64,000 nucleotides of DNA from Mucilaginibacter sp. (GTDB lineage Bacteria; Bacteroidota; Bacteroidia; Sphingobacteriales; Sphingobacteriaceae), in NCBI RefSeq assembly GCF_025362475.1, contig NZ_JANYGH010000061.1, positions 18,703-82,702 of the forward strand, written 5' to 3'. How positions within the stretch are numbered: position 1 is the stretch's first letter; every line of letters begins with the position of its first letter. This document shows, one piece after another, positions 1 through 7,815 of this stretch. Below the pieces are notes generated by a model that searched no databases, was not told where the DNA came from, and worked only from the letters and a program-made list of their open reading frames with translations. The position numbers and the translations under genes were made by a program.

Positions 1-236
1 CAAACAACAAATCATTGATTGGTTTTGAACTCATTACTAATAAAGGACGTAGCATTGCCGCACCTGCAATTATTAAAGGTAACAAGGTGTACATAACTGT
101 GCCCGCCGGCGAAAAGATCAAAGCTGTCAATTATGCCATGCATCCTTTTACAAGGGCAAACTTAATTAATGAAGCGGGATTGCCTGCTCCAACCTTTACC
201 ATGCATTGGCATGAAAAGGAGAATTTGTTTTATTAA
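1..236 (+). CDS. Sialate O-acetylesterase, C-terminal end (gene enters from the left edge)
   Basis: Only about the last 78 codons are in the window, and the reading frame is open to the left edge. The segment (LIGFEL...AAPAIIKGNKVYITVPAG...KAVNYAM...NEAGLPAPTF) resembles the closing beta-sandwich of the sialate/9-O-acetyl sialic acid esterase family, which usually ends with a pattern of the type 'V.YaW...N..gLPa.pF'. Members remove O-acetyl groups from sialic acids so that sialidase and downstream enzymes can act. The gene is followed after about 10 bases by a 2-epimerase and then a sialidase, which supports the assignment. The catalytic Ser-Asp-His part lies outside the window, so activity cannot be judged. 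Confidence 0.72.
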   Translation, partial: NNKSLIGFELITNKGRSIAAPAIIKGNKVYITVPAGEKIKAVNYAMHPFTRANLINEAGLPAPTFTMHWHEKENLFY

Positions 237-246
237 ATCTAAAGAA

Positions 247-1425
247 ATGAGTTATTCCAATATCGAACTAAATAAGTTAAAAATATTTTATGAGCAGCAG
301 TTGCTGCAGGATACTGTTCCATTCTGGTTCCCCCGTTCTGTTGATGAACAATACGGCGGCTACCTGCTTATGCGCGACCAGGATGGTAGCTTAATTGATG
401 ATGACAAGGCAGTATGGATCCAAGGCCGGGCGGCATGGTTACTGGCAACGCTTTACAATACTGTAGAGCCCCGGCAGGAATGGCTGGATGGTGCAAAAAG
501 CGGTATCGATTTTTTAACCGATCATTGCTTTGACACTGATGGGCAGATGTTTTTTCATGTAACCCGCGATGGCAGCACGATACGCAAAAGGCGGTATTAT
601 TTTTCCGAGACATTCGCGGTGATTGCTATGGCCGCTTATGCCAAAGCATCCGGTGATGAAACTATTGCTCAAAGGGCCCGAGACCTGTTTGGTAAGTGCA
701 TTGAATATGCAACCGTACCGGGGTTGCTTCCCCCTAAATTTACATCAACGCGGCCGGCCAAAGGCATCGGCGTGCCCATGATCATGATGAATACCGCCCA
801 ACAGCTGCGGGAAACCATTGGTGATGAGCGTTGCGATGACTATATCACCAAATGGATAAGGGAAATTGAAACCGATTTTGTGAAGCACGATATTAAATGC
901 GTAATGGAACAGGTGGCGCCGGATGGAAGCATTATTGACCATATTGATGGGCGTACGCTTAATCCCGGTCATGCTATTGAGGGGGCCTGGTTTATTTTGC
1001 ACGAAGCCAAATACCGTAATAATGATGCACACTTAATTGAATTGGGTTGCACCATGCTTGATTATATGTGGGAACGCGGATGGGATAAGGAACATGGCGG
1101 TATTTTATATTATCGGGATGTATACGATAAGCCGGTACAGGAGTACTGGCAGGATATGAAATTCTGGTGGCCGCATAATGAAGTAATTATTGCCACCCTG
1201 CTGGCTTATACACTTACCGGTAACGAAAAATACGCCCGATGGCATAAACTGGTGCACGATTACGCCTACAGCAAATTTCATGACCCCGTAAACGGCGAAT
1301 GGTTTGGTTATCTGCACCGCGATGGCACTGTGGCACAAACAGCTAAAGGTAATTTATTTAAAGGGCCATTTCATTTGCCCAGGCAGGAATGGTATTGTAT
1401 GCAGTTATTAAAACAAATAATATAA
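247..1425 (+). CDS. N-acylglucosamine 2-epimerase (AGE family)
   Basis: A 392-residue cytosolic enzyme of the AGE/renin-binding-protein family, an (alpha/alpha)6 barrel that interconverts N-acetylmannosamine and N-acetylglucosamine. Family signatures are visible: GRAAWLLATLYN near residue 55, RRYYFSETFAVIAMAAYA, MIMMNTAQQLRE, NPGHAIEGAWF (with the expected catalytic His), and WWPHNEVIIATLLAY followed by GPFHLPRQEWYCMQLL at the end. Length fits the family (about 390-400). I chose the ATG at 247 rather than the in-frame ATG at 169, because the latter would overlap the esterase and add 26 unconserved residues. It is 3 bases from the sialidase, clearly the same operon. In sialic acid catabolism it would convert ManNAc, released by an aldolase not seen here, into GlcNAc. 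Confidence 0.9.
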   Translation: MSYSNIELNKLKIFYEQQLLQDTVPFWFPRSVDEQYGGYLLMRDQDGSLIDDDKAVWIQGRAAWLLATLYNTVEPRQEWLDGAKSGIDFLTDHCFDTDGQMFFHVTRDGSTIRKRRYYFSETFAVIAMAAYAKASGDETIAQRARDLFGKCIEYATVPGLLPPKFTSTRPAKGIGVPMIMMNTAQQLRETIGDERCDDYITKWIREIETDFVKHDIKCVMEQVAPDGSIIDHIDGRTLNPGHAIEGAWFILHEAKYRNNDAHLIELGCTMLDYMWERGWDKEHGGILYYRDVYDKPVQEYWQDMKFWWPHNEVIIATLLAYTLTGNEKYARWHKLVHDYAYSKFHDPVNGEWFGYLHRDGTVAQTAKGNLFKGPFHLPRQEWYCMQLLKQII

Positions 1426-1428
1426 ATT

Positions 1429-2592
1429 ATGAAAGTATTGACCATTTACATTGTTATAAATCTTTTTTGTGTTTCATTATGGGCACAGCAAAATGAGGTA
1501 AACGTTTTTAATTCAGGCTCCGAGGGGTACGGGTCTTTCCGGATTCCGGCTATTATCAAAGGTCCCAACGGCGATTTGTTTGCCTTTGCGGAAGGCAGGG
1601 TGAACGGAGACGACGATTTTGGCAACATTCAGATTGTACTGAAACGGAGTAGCGATGGCGGAAAGAATTGGGGTGCGTTGCAGGTTTTGGCATCTAACGA
1701 TACCCTGCAAACGGGTAATGCAGCACCGGTGTGGGACCTTACAGATGCAGCTTATCCCAAAGGGAGGCTGTTTTTATTTTACAATACAGGCAATGCATCC
1801 GAAAGTAACGTGCGCAAGGGGATGGGCTTGCGGGAGGTATGGTATAAAACCTCAACCGATAATGGTTTAACATGGTCGGCTCCGGTAAACATTACATTGC
1901 AGGTACACAAGCCTAAGCAGCCACAGGTAAATAGCGCCTATAACTTTAAAGAAGACTGGCGGAGTTATGCCAATACACCAGGCCACGCCATCCAACTGAT
2001 GGACGGAAAATATAAAGGACGGATTTACATAGCAGCTAACCACTCGGCAGGTGAACCGCAAAAGCATTATGCCGATGGCCGCGCCTTTGGATATTATACA
2101 GATGATCATGGCAAAACCTTTAAGTTAAGCGAAGAGGTAAATATGCCTGGTGCTAATGAAAATATGGCTGTTGAACTGGCTGGTAATAAACTGATGATGA
2201 ACATTCGCAACCAACTTGGCAATGTAAAGCAGCGCATCATCGCCATAAGTAATAACGGCGGCCAGTCCTGGGATACCACTTATTTTGATGCTCACCTTCC
2301 AGACCCCATTTGCCAGGGCAGCATTTTAAATTTAGGTAAAAGAGGGAGCAAAGCTATCCTTGCTGTTTGTAATGATGCCGATACTTTGCACCGTGATAAT
2401 CTTACCCTTCGCATCAGCTTTGACGAAGGTAAAACATGGAAGTATAATGTTGTCATCGCAAAATCTCCGATAGGTTATAAAGGAGCTTTTAGCGCTTATT
2501 CTGACCTGGTAGCGGTTGATAAAAAGCATATTGGCATATTATACGAAAAGGACGAATATAAACATATCGTTTTCACGACCTATAGCTGGTAG
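1429..2592 (+). CDS. Exo-alpha-sialidase (GH33, BNR/Asp-box protein)
   Basis: A 387-residue secreted sialidase that cleaves terminal sialic acid from glycans. Residues 1-19 form a signal peptide (IYIVINLFCVSLWAQ). The six-bladed propeller signature is clear: an early FRIP motif (YGSFRIPAI) carrying the first arginine of the carboxylate-binding triad, and Asp-boxes SSDGGKNW, STDNGLTW, SNNGGQSW and SFDEGKTW. Near the C-terminus AFSAYSDLVAV supplies the tyrosine nucleophile region and GILYEKD its glutamate partner. Last gene of the operon with the esterase and epimerase, and followed by a long hairpin. Family assignment is strong. Linkage preference cannot be read from sequence. Confidence 0.93.
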   Translation: MKVLTIYIVINLFCVSLWAQQNEVNVFNSGSEGYGSFRIPAIIKGPNGDLFAFAEGRVNGDDDFGNIQIVLKRSSDGGKNWGALQVLASNDTLQTGNAAPVWDLTDAAYPKGRLFLFYNTGNASESNVRKGMGLREVWYKTSTDNGLTWSAPVNITLQVHKPKQPQVNSAYNFKEDWRSYANTPGHAIQLMDGKYKGRIYIAANHSAGEPQKHYADGRAFGYYTDDHGKTFKLSEEVNMPGANENMAVELAGNKLMMNIRNQLGNVKQRIIAISNNGGQSWDTTYFDAHLPDPICQGSILNLGKRGSKAILAVCNDADTLHRDNLTLRISFDEGKTWKYNVVIAKSPIGYKGAFSAYSDLVAVDKKHIGILYEKDEYKHIVFTTYSW

Positions 2593-2625
2593 CACTGGCC
2601 GATAGACGAGCATAGTGTTTACACA

Positions 2626-2669
2626 CAAATCAAAAGCCTCAAGTCGAAAGATTTGAGGCTTTTGATTTG
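2626..2669. terminator. Perfect 17-bp inverted repeat after the sialidase operon
   Basis: Arms 2626-2642 and 2653-2669 are exact reverse complements of 17 bases with a 10-base loop. It lies 34 bases after the sialidase stop codon. There is no U-run directly after the stem, but its position and stability suggest a transcription terminator or an mRNA 3'-end stabiliser. Confidence 0.7.
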
Positions 2670-2710
2670 GCTTCTTAGCCGGAGCAGCACCCGAATGTAT
2701 TAAATTTTTG

Positions 2711-2740
2711 TTTGTATTGGGTTTACATACTTTAATTTTG
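2711..2740 (+). promoter_or_regulatory. Candidate Bacteroidota promoter for the molybdopterin dehydrogenase operon
   Basis: TAATTTTG at 2733-2740 fits the Bacteroidota -7 consensus TAnnTTTG, and TTTG at 2711-2714 lies 18 bases upstream as a -33 box. The pair sits about 64 bases before the first gene of the operon, with a hairpin terminator just upstream. Motif match only. Confidence 0.45.
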
Positions 2741-2803
2741 GTTAAGCCAAAAAAGTTTTCTTAACTTAGTATATACTGTTGATCCTCAATTATTTTACCG
2801 CTT

Positions 2804-3274
2804 ATGATCGCATTAAAAGTTAATGATAAATCGTATCAGGTAGACGCTAGTCCTGATATGCCGCTGCTGTGGGTACTCAGAGATCTGTTAGGCCTTACAG
2901 GCACCAAGTTTGGTTGTGGCGTTGCACAATGCGGCGCATGCACTGTTCATTTAAATGGCGAGGCCATACGATCCTGCGTCACGAAAGTTAGCCGGGCCCA
3001 AGGTCAAAATATAGTCACGATTGAAGGTTTATCACTCAATAACGATCATCCTTTGCAAAAAGCATGGGTTGAGTTTGATGTGCCGCAATGTGGTTATTGC
3101 CAATCCGGGCAATTGATGTCAGCCGCTGTGCTGCTCCGCGAAAATCCTAATCCTACTAATCAGGATATTGATGATGCCATGTCAGGCAATATTTGTCGCT
3201 GCGGTACTTACCCGCGAATCAGGCAGGCTATACACAAAGCTGCAGAAATGCAAAAGGAAGGGGGCAAATCATGA
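2804..3274 (+). CDS. (2Fe-2S)-binding small subunit of a molybdopterin oxidoreductase (IorA/CoxS type)
   Basis: A 156-residue protein that carries two [2Fe-2S] clusters and passes electrons from the molybdopterin subunit. The plant-ferredoxin cluster is ligated by C38, C43, C46 and C58 (GCGVAQCGACTVHLNG...SC). The second cluster, on the four-helix domain, uses C96, C99, C131 and C133 (QCGYCQSGQL and ICRCGTY). Length and spacing match the small subunits of isoquinoline 1-oxidoreductase and of periplasmic aldehyde dehydrogenases. It overlaps the next gene by four bases (ATGA). No signal peptide is present. In this family the small subunit is commonly co-exported with the Tat-carrying large subunit. 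Confidence 0.93.
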   Translation: MIALKVNDKSYQVDASPDMPLLWVLRDLLGLTGTKFGCGVAQCGACTVHLNGEAIRSCVTKVSRAQGQNIVTIEGLSLNNDHPLQKAWVEFDVPQCGYCQSGQLMSAAVLLRENPNPTNQDIDDAMSGNICRCGTYPRIRQAIHKAAEMQKEGGKS

Positions 3275-5427
3275 GCGATCAACAAACAGCGATCAGTCGT
3301 CGTAATTTCCTGAAAGCGGGTGCATTATTGAGCGGTGGATTATTGATATCCTTTACTATTCCACAGGCCAATCGTTTGCTGATACAGGATGCCACAACCG
3401 CTTTTGCACCCAACGCCTTTTTACGTATAGGCGCCGACAATAGCATCACGGTGATACTAAGCCACGTTGAAATGGGGCAGGGCATCTGGACAACGCTGCC
3501 CATGATCCTTGCAGAAGAATTGGATGCCGACTGGGACAACATTAAAGTGATGCATAGCGGAGTTGATAAAGATTATAACCACACCGTATATGGCATCCAG
3601 ATTACCGGCGGATCCAGCAGCACCTGGTCGGAGTTTGACCGATACCGGAAGGCTGGAGCAACAGCGCGTGTTATGTTAACCCAGGCCGCTGCAAAACGTA
3701 CCGGGGTGGCAATTGAAAACTGTACTACTAAAAATGGTTATGTAATTGCAGGTGGTAAAAAATTAAGTTATGGCGAACTGGCAACAGAAGCGTCAACATT
3801 GCCGGTACCTCAAAATGTTACCCTGAGGCCACCAGCGCAGTGGAAATTGATTGGTAAAGGAGTTAAACGTCTCGATGCTTCGGTTAAAACAAACGGGCAG
3901 GCTAAGTTTGGAATGGATATACAGTTTCCGGGCATGCTTACCGCTGTTGTAGCCCATGCGCCTGTATTTGGAGGAAAGGTGAAATCGTTTGATGCTTCCG
4001 GGGCAAAAGCCGTTCCTGGTGTTAAAGAGGTGGTAGAAATCCCTACGGGCATTGCAGTGATTGCCGATCATTTTTGGGCCGCTAACCAGGGTCGAAAAGC
4101 TTTAAAAATAATATGGGATGATGGCGCCGGTGCCAACTTGAGCACCAAAACACAAGTTGATGCTTACCAGAAACTCGCCCATACCGATGGTTTAAAGGCA
4201 GCGCAAAAGGGTAATGTTGATCAGGGTTTGGCTAAAGCGGCTAAATTACTCAAGGCCGAATACGTTTTCCCTTATCTTGCCCATGCACCTATGGAACCCT
4301 TGAATTGCACGGTGAAAATAAGCAATGATAAATGCGAGATATGGACCGGCACACAGCTGCCTGGTATTGATCTGGCCGCCGCAGCCAGGATATTAGGCAT
4401 GAAGCCCGAGCAAATAACCATGAATGTAGTGTTCCTTGGTGGAGGTTTTGGTCGCCGGGCTACCATTACGTCTGATTTTGTTTCGGAAGCCGTACACATA
4501 GCCAAAGCGAGCGGTAAGTTTGTGAAAATGGTTTGGACGCGTGAAGATGACATGAAAGGCGGTTATTACCGCCCAATGTTTGTACACCGCATCAACACAG
4601 GCTTAGACGCATCTGGTATGCCCATAGCGTGGCGGCATAATATCGTCGGGCAGTCTATTATGGCCGGTACCCCTTTCGAGTCCAAAGATGGCGTTGATTC
4701 TACATCAGTGGAGGGCATTGCTGATTCGCCTTATTTTGAAACGGTGCCTGATCATTTTGTTGGCTTACACACTGCTAAAGAAGTTGTCCCGGTATTATGG
4801 TTCCGCTCGGTTGGCCATACCCATACTGCCTATGTTATGGAAACCATGGTTGATGAACTGGCTCATACAGCAGGGCAGGATCCGGTAGCTTATCGGCGCA
4901 AATTGCTGCAAAAATCACCACGACATCTGGCGGCTTTAAACCTGGTAGCACAAAAAGCTGAATGGGATAAGAAATTGCCGGAAGGCCGGTATAAAGGGAT
5001 TGCTGTACACGAAGCCTTCGGCAGCTATGTAGCGCAGGTGGCAGAAATAAGCATTGATAACGGGAAGCCAAGGGTGCATAAAGTAACCTGCGCAATAGAT
5101 TGTGGGCTTGCTGTTAATCCCGATGGGGTAAAAGCCCAAATGGAAAGCGGTATTATTTTTGGCCTGACAATGGCGCTGTATGGTGAATTGACCATTGAAA
5201 AAGGACAGTTGCAGCAAAGTAATTTCTACGATTACCGTATTGCCCGTATGAATGAGTCGCCTGAAATTGATGTCTACATCGTTGATAGCAATGAGAAAAT
5301 GGGAGGTGCGGGCGAATGTGCCGTACCGCCAACCGCACCTGCTATTGCCAATGCCATCTTCGCGGCAACCGGTAAGCGCATCTATAATTTACCCATCATG
5401 AACACTCCTTTAAAACACATCTCATGA
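3271..5427 (+). CDS. Molybdopterin-binding large subunit, isoquinoline 1-oxidoreductase / aldehyde dehydrogenase type (IorB-like)
   Basis: A 718-residue catalytic subunit of the xanthine-oxidase superfamily. The N-terminus has a twin-arginine signal (SRRNFLKAGALLSGGLLISF), so the folded cofactor-loaded complex should go to the periplasm. Downstream are the family landmarks HVEMGQGIWTTLPMILAEEL, FLGGGFGRRA (pterin contact), the repeated hammerhead domain, and near the end GGAGECAVPPTAPAIANAIFAATG, which contains the catalytic glutamate. The start at 3271 overlaps the previous stop and gives the Tat signal its usual position; an in-frame start at 3193 would lie inside the previous gene. With the 2Fe-2S subunit and the cytochrome c it forms a three-part periplasmic dehydrogenase. 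The substrate (aldehyde or N-heterocycle) is unknown. Confidence 0.92.
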   Translation: MSDQQTAISRRNFLKAGALLSGGLLISFTIPQANRLLIQDATTAFAPNAFLRIGADNSITVILSHVEMGQGIWTTLPMILAEELDADWDNIKVMHSGVDKDYNHTVYGIQITGGSSSTWSEFDRYRKAGATARVMLTQAAAKRTGVAIENCTTKNGYVIAGGKKLSYGELATEASTLPVPQNVTLRPPAQWKLIGKGVKRLDASVKTNGQAKFGMDIQFPGMLTAVVAHAPVFGGKVKSFDASGAKAVPGVKEVVEIPTGIAVIADHFWAANQGRKALKIIWDDGAGANLSTKTQVDAYQKLAHTDGLKAAQKGNVDQGLAKAAKLLKAEYVFPYLAHAPMEPLNCTVKISNDKCEIWTGTQLPGIDLAAAARILGMKPEQITMNVVFLGGGFGRRATITSDFVSEAVHIAKASGKFVKMVWTREDDMKGGYYRPMFVHRINTGLDASGMPIAWRHNIVGQSIMAGTPFESKDGVDSTSVEGIADSPYFETVPDHFVGLHTAKEVVPVLWFRSVGHTHTAYVMETMVDELAHTAGQDPVAYRRKLLQKSPRHLAALNLVAQKAEWDKKLPEGRYKGIAVHEAFGSYVAQVAEISIDNGKPRVHKVTCAIDCGLAVNPDGVKAQMESGIIFGLTMALYGELTIEKGQLQQSNFYDYRIARMNESPEIDVYIVDSNEKMGGAGECAVPPTAPAIANAIFAATGKRIYNLPIMNTPLKHIS

Positions 5428-6032
5428 GCAGCAAAAAGCCATTTATTCTCATAGTATTGCTATTGGCAGCAATTGGTATTACTATAATGTCATTTAAGGG
5501 AGCACCTGTTGATCATAATACCTTGGCTACTTTACCTAAGGATAGCATAGGGTCTGTTAAGGCCTTTATGTCCGTTTATAAAGTGCTGAAGAGTGCGCGC
5601 TGTATGAATTGTCATCCCAATGGTGATGTACCTTTGCAGGGTGATGACAATCACCTTCATACTATGGGAGTAAAACGCGGTACGGATGGTAGGGGCTTAT
5701 ATGCGATGAAATGCAGCAACTGTCATCAGGCCGAAAATGCTCCGGGTATACATACACCTCCTGGAAATCCAAAATGGAGTTTACCGCCCGCAAATATGAG
5801 GATGGTTTTCCAGGGAAAAACGCCGAGGCAACTGGCCCTGCAACTGCTGGATCCCAAACAAAATGGCGGAAGAAGCAAACAACAGTTAATTGATCATATG
5901 GCCTCGGATGATTTAGTATCCTGGGCCTGGAATCCTGGCACGGGCAGAACTTTACCGCCGCTTAGCCATACAGCTTTTAGCGCGCAGGTGAAATTATGGA
6001 TAGCCAAAGGTGCATACGCACCTGCCAGGTAA
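5424..6032 (+). CDS. Dihaem cytochrome c subunit of the molybdopterin dehydrogenase
   Basis: A 202-residue protein with a hydrophobic N-terminal segment at residues 6-24 (membrane anchor or signal) and two c-type haem motifs, CMNCH at residues 60-64 and CSNCH at 97-101. It overlaps the large subunit by four bases (ATGA), so the two are translationally coupled. It presumably takes electrons from the 2Fe-2S subunit and delivers them to the respiratory chain, as in three-subunit aldehyde dehydrogenases. Between the motifs is a stretch with extra histidines (DDNHLHTMGVKRG). The C-terminal part (WNPGTGRTLPPLSHTAFSAQVKLWIAKGAY) resembles the end of related Bacteroidota haem proteins annotated as isoquinoline 1-oxidoreductase subunits. 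Confidence 0.85.
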   Translation: MSSKKPFILIVLLLAAIGITIMSFKGAPVDHNTLATLPKDSIGSVKAFMSVYKVLKSARCMNCHPNGDVPLQGDDNHLHTMGVKRGTDGRGLYAMKCSNCHQAENAPGIHTPPGNPKWSLPPANMRMVFQGKTPRQLALQLLDPKQNGGRSKQQLIDHMASDDLVSWAWNPGTGRTLPPLSHTAFSAQVKLWIAKGAYAPAR

Positions 6033-6049
6033 TTTGGGCTTGCCCCTGG

Positions 6050-6298
6050 CTAAGCGTTGCGCTGACCGGTGGAGATGATCAGCTTCAGGGTTGGCAGCGC
6101 GGTTAATATTTCGCGGTTTAATGGGCTGCGTTCGCGCGTGATGCACGGTGCTTCAAAGGGCCGTAGGCGGACCACCAGCGCGGCTAAATCATTGATGTGG
6201 TCATTAAAAACGGTCAGCTGCGCGCGTTCTGCGCGGGCCGGCCAGCGGGGCATGGTTAAGGCTATGTTCTGGTAATTGTCAAGAACGGCTATTTGCAT
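6050..6298 (-). pseudogene. Truncated D-2-hydroxyacid (phosphoglycerate-type) dehydrogenase, N-terminal 82 codons only
   Basis: The leftward frame begins MQIAVLDNYQNIAL and runs through TVFNDHINDLAALVVRLRPFEAPCITRERSPL to LKLIISTGQRNA, then stops. This matches the first quarter of D-2-hydroxyacid dehydrogenases related to SerA, where the text normally continues after 'STGxRNAsID' into the NAD-binding domain. Intact members are about 310-320 residues, so the Rossmann domain and the catalytic Arg/Glu/His residues are missing. Eighteen bases separate the break from the stop codon of the cytochrome gene, which suggests that a deletion brought the two together. The start and early codons still look healthy, so decay is probably recent. 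Confidence 0.8.
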
Positions 6299-6501
6299 AA
6301 TTCCAAATTTCTATAATTTCTTTTTTGTGTGGCTTAAGAAAATCTTGAGCAATGGGAGATGATGAGCTGTGACGGTAAAATACCAGGGGGATTTTGGCTG
6401 ACCTGGAGCATTGACCTGGCTATACCGTAAAAAACATGTTGCATTTCAACTTATAGCCCGTAACAGTGTAACTTGCCTCACACTAACCCAAAATCGATAG
6501 G

Positions 6502-7698
6502 ATGTTTTTAAAAGTTAATAAAGTGTTGATCTCAGGTATCGTCTTGTTATCATTCAGTACAGCTGGTATGGCACAGACCGGCGATCCGGTAGAAAAAAAC
6601 AAGGCCAATAGCCTGTATAAACCAGCCTTTCCCGGGCAAACGCGTATGGGCAGCGTTAAAACTAAAACGCCATATACCGTTAACGTTATCAGCACCGAGC
6701 TGAAAAGCCCCTGGGGTATGCACGTTTTGCCAGACGGTCGTTTACTCATCAGCAGTAAACCGGGAACTATGCAAATACTAACAACTGACGGGAAAATTGC
6801 TAAAACCATCACAGGTTTCCCTGAGGTACAGTATGCCGGACAGGGTGGATTGCTTGATGTTAATATTGATCCTGATTTTGCCAAAAACCGTATGTTGTAC
6901 TGGACCTACGCTCAACCCGGCAAAGGCTCCACACTGGCAGTGGCCAAGGGCAAACTATCGGCTGATGAAACCAGGCTGGAAAATGTAAAAGTGATCTGGG
7001 AAGCTTATCCGCGTTATCAGGGCGCCGGTCAGTTTGGTTCGCTTTTGATTTTTGATCAGCAAGGTAATATTTTCGTCAGCTCGGGCGACAGGCAATCGGA
7101 CGATATCCGCGTAAAAGCACAAGACCTGGGAGCGAGCACCGGTAAGATCATCCATATCACCAAAGAGGGAAAACCTGTTGCCGATAATCCGTTTGCTGGC
7201 AAAGCCGGTGCCAAACCCGAAATATATGCCTATGGCTTCCGTAACCCGGACGGCCTTTCCATTAACCCTGTTACAGGCGGCCTTTGGGAGGCCGAATTTG
7301 GCCCACGTGGCGGTGATGAGATCAATCTGATCAAGCTCGGCGGTAACTATGGCTGGCCTTTTGTTACTTATGGTATCGAATACAGTGGAGAAAAGGTTTA
7401 TGAAGGGATACAACAAAAACCAGGCACGATACAGCCTGTTTACTATTGGGACCCGGTTATTTCCCCTGGCTGCATGATGTTTTATACAGGCAATATTGCT
7501 GAATGGAAAAACAACCTTTTCGTAGGCGCTTTGAGCGGACAGCACATCATTCGCCTGGTTATCAAAAATAACAAAGTTGTGGGCGAAGAGCGTTTGCTGG
7601 CGGATAAAAACGAACGCTGGCGCTGTATAGCTACCGGTAAAGACGGTGCCATTTACGCCGCCACCGATGGAGGTAAATTATACAAGATAGCTAAGTGA
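6502..7698 (+). CDS. PQQ-dependent aldose/sorbosone-type sugar dehydrogenase (GSDH, YliI-like)
   Basis: A 398-residue secreted six-bladed propeller quinoprotein. Residues 1-25 are a signal peptide ending AGMAQ. Family motifs include SPWGMHVLPDGRLLISSKPG, GGLLDVNIDPDF, FVSSGDRQSDD, GFRNPDGLSINP, WEAEFGPRGGDEIN and GGNYGWPFVTYG, all typical of soluble aldose dehydrogenases that oxidise sugars in the periplasm with pyrroloquinoline quinone. It is a single gene with its own terminator. No PQQ biosynthesis gene is visible here, so the cofactor is made elsewhere in the genome or taken up. It stands next to the molybdopterin dehydrogenase genes but is separated from them by the broken dehydrogenase and about 200 bases. 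Confidence 0.9.
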   Translation: MFLKVNKVLISGIVLLSFSTAGMAQTGDPVEKNKANSLYKPAFPGQTRMGSVKTKTPYTVNVISTELKSPWGMHVLPDGRLLISSKPGTMQILTTDGKIAKTITGFPEVQYAGQGGLLDVNIDPDFAKNRMLYWTYAQPGKGSTLAVAKGKLSADETRLENVKVIWEAYPRYQGAGQFGSLLIFDQQGNIFVSSGDRQSDDIRVKAQDLGASTGKIIHITKEGKPVADNPFAGKAGAKPEIYAYGFRNPDGLSINPVTGGLWEAEFGPRGGDEINLIKLGGNYGWPFVTYGIEYSGEKVYEGIQQKPGTIQPVYYWDPVISPGCMMFYTGNIAEWKNNLFVGALSGQHIIRLVIKNNKVVGEERLLADKNERWRCIATGKDGAIYAATDGGKLYKIAK

Positions 7699-7718
7699 TC
7701 ATATTAACTTTCTGAACC

Positions 7719-7764
7719 GCATATGGGCCTACATCTTATGCAGGCCCATATGCTTTCTTTTTAA
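7719..7764 (+). terminator. Rho-independent terminator after the PQQ sugar dehydrogenase
   Basis: Arms 7719-7730 and 7742-7753 (GCATATGGGCCT and its complement, 12 pairs) with an 11-base loop are followed by a T-rich run (7754-7763). It lies 20 bases after the stop codon. Confidence 0.85.
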
Positions 7765-7815
7765 TAATATTTAAGCAAAGGATATTCCCCCAGTGGGGTG
7801 GCCAAAAATAGTGTC

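Noticed and set aside
169..246. Longer start for the 2-epimerase
   Set aside because: It would overlap the esterase gene and add 26 residues unlike the family; the ATG at 247 fits better.
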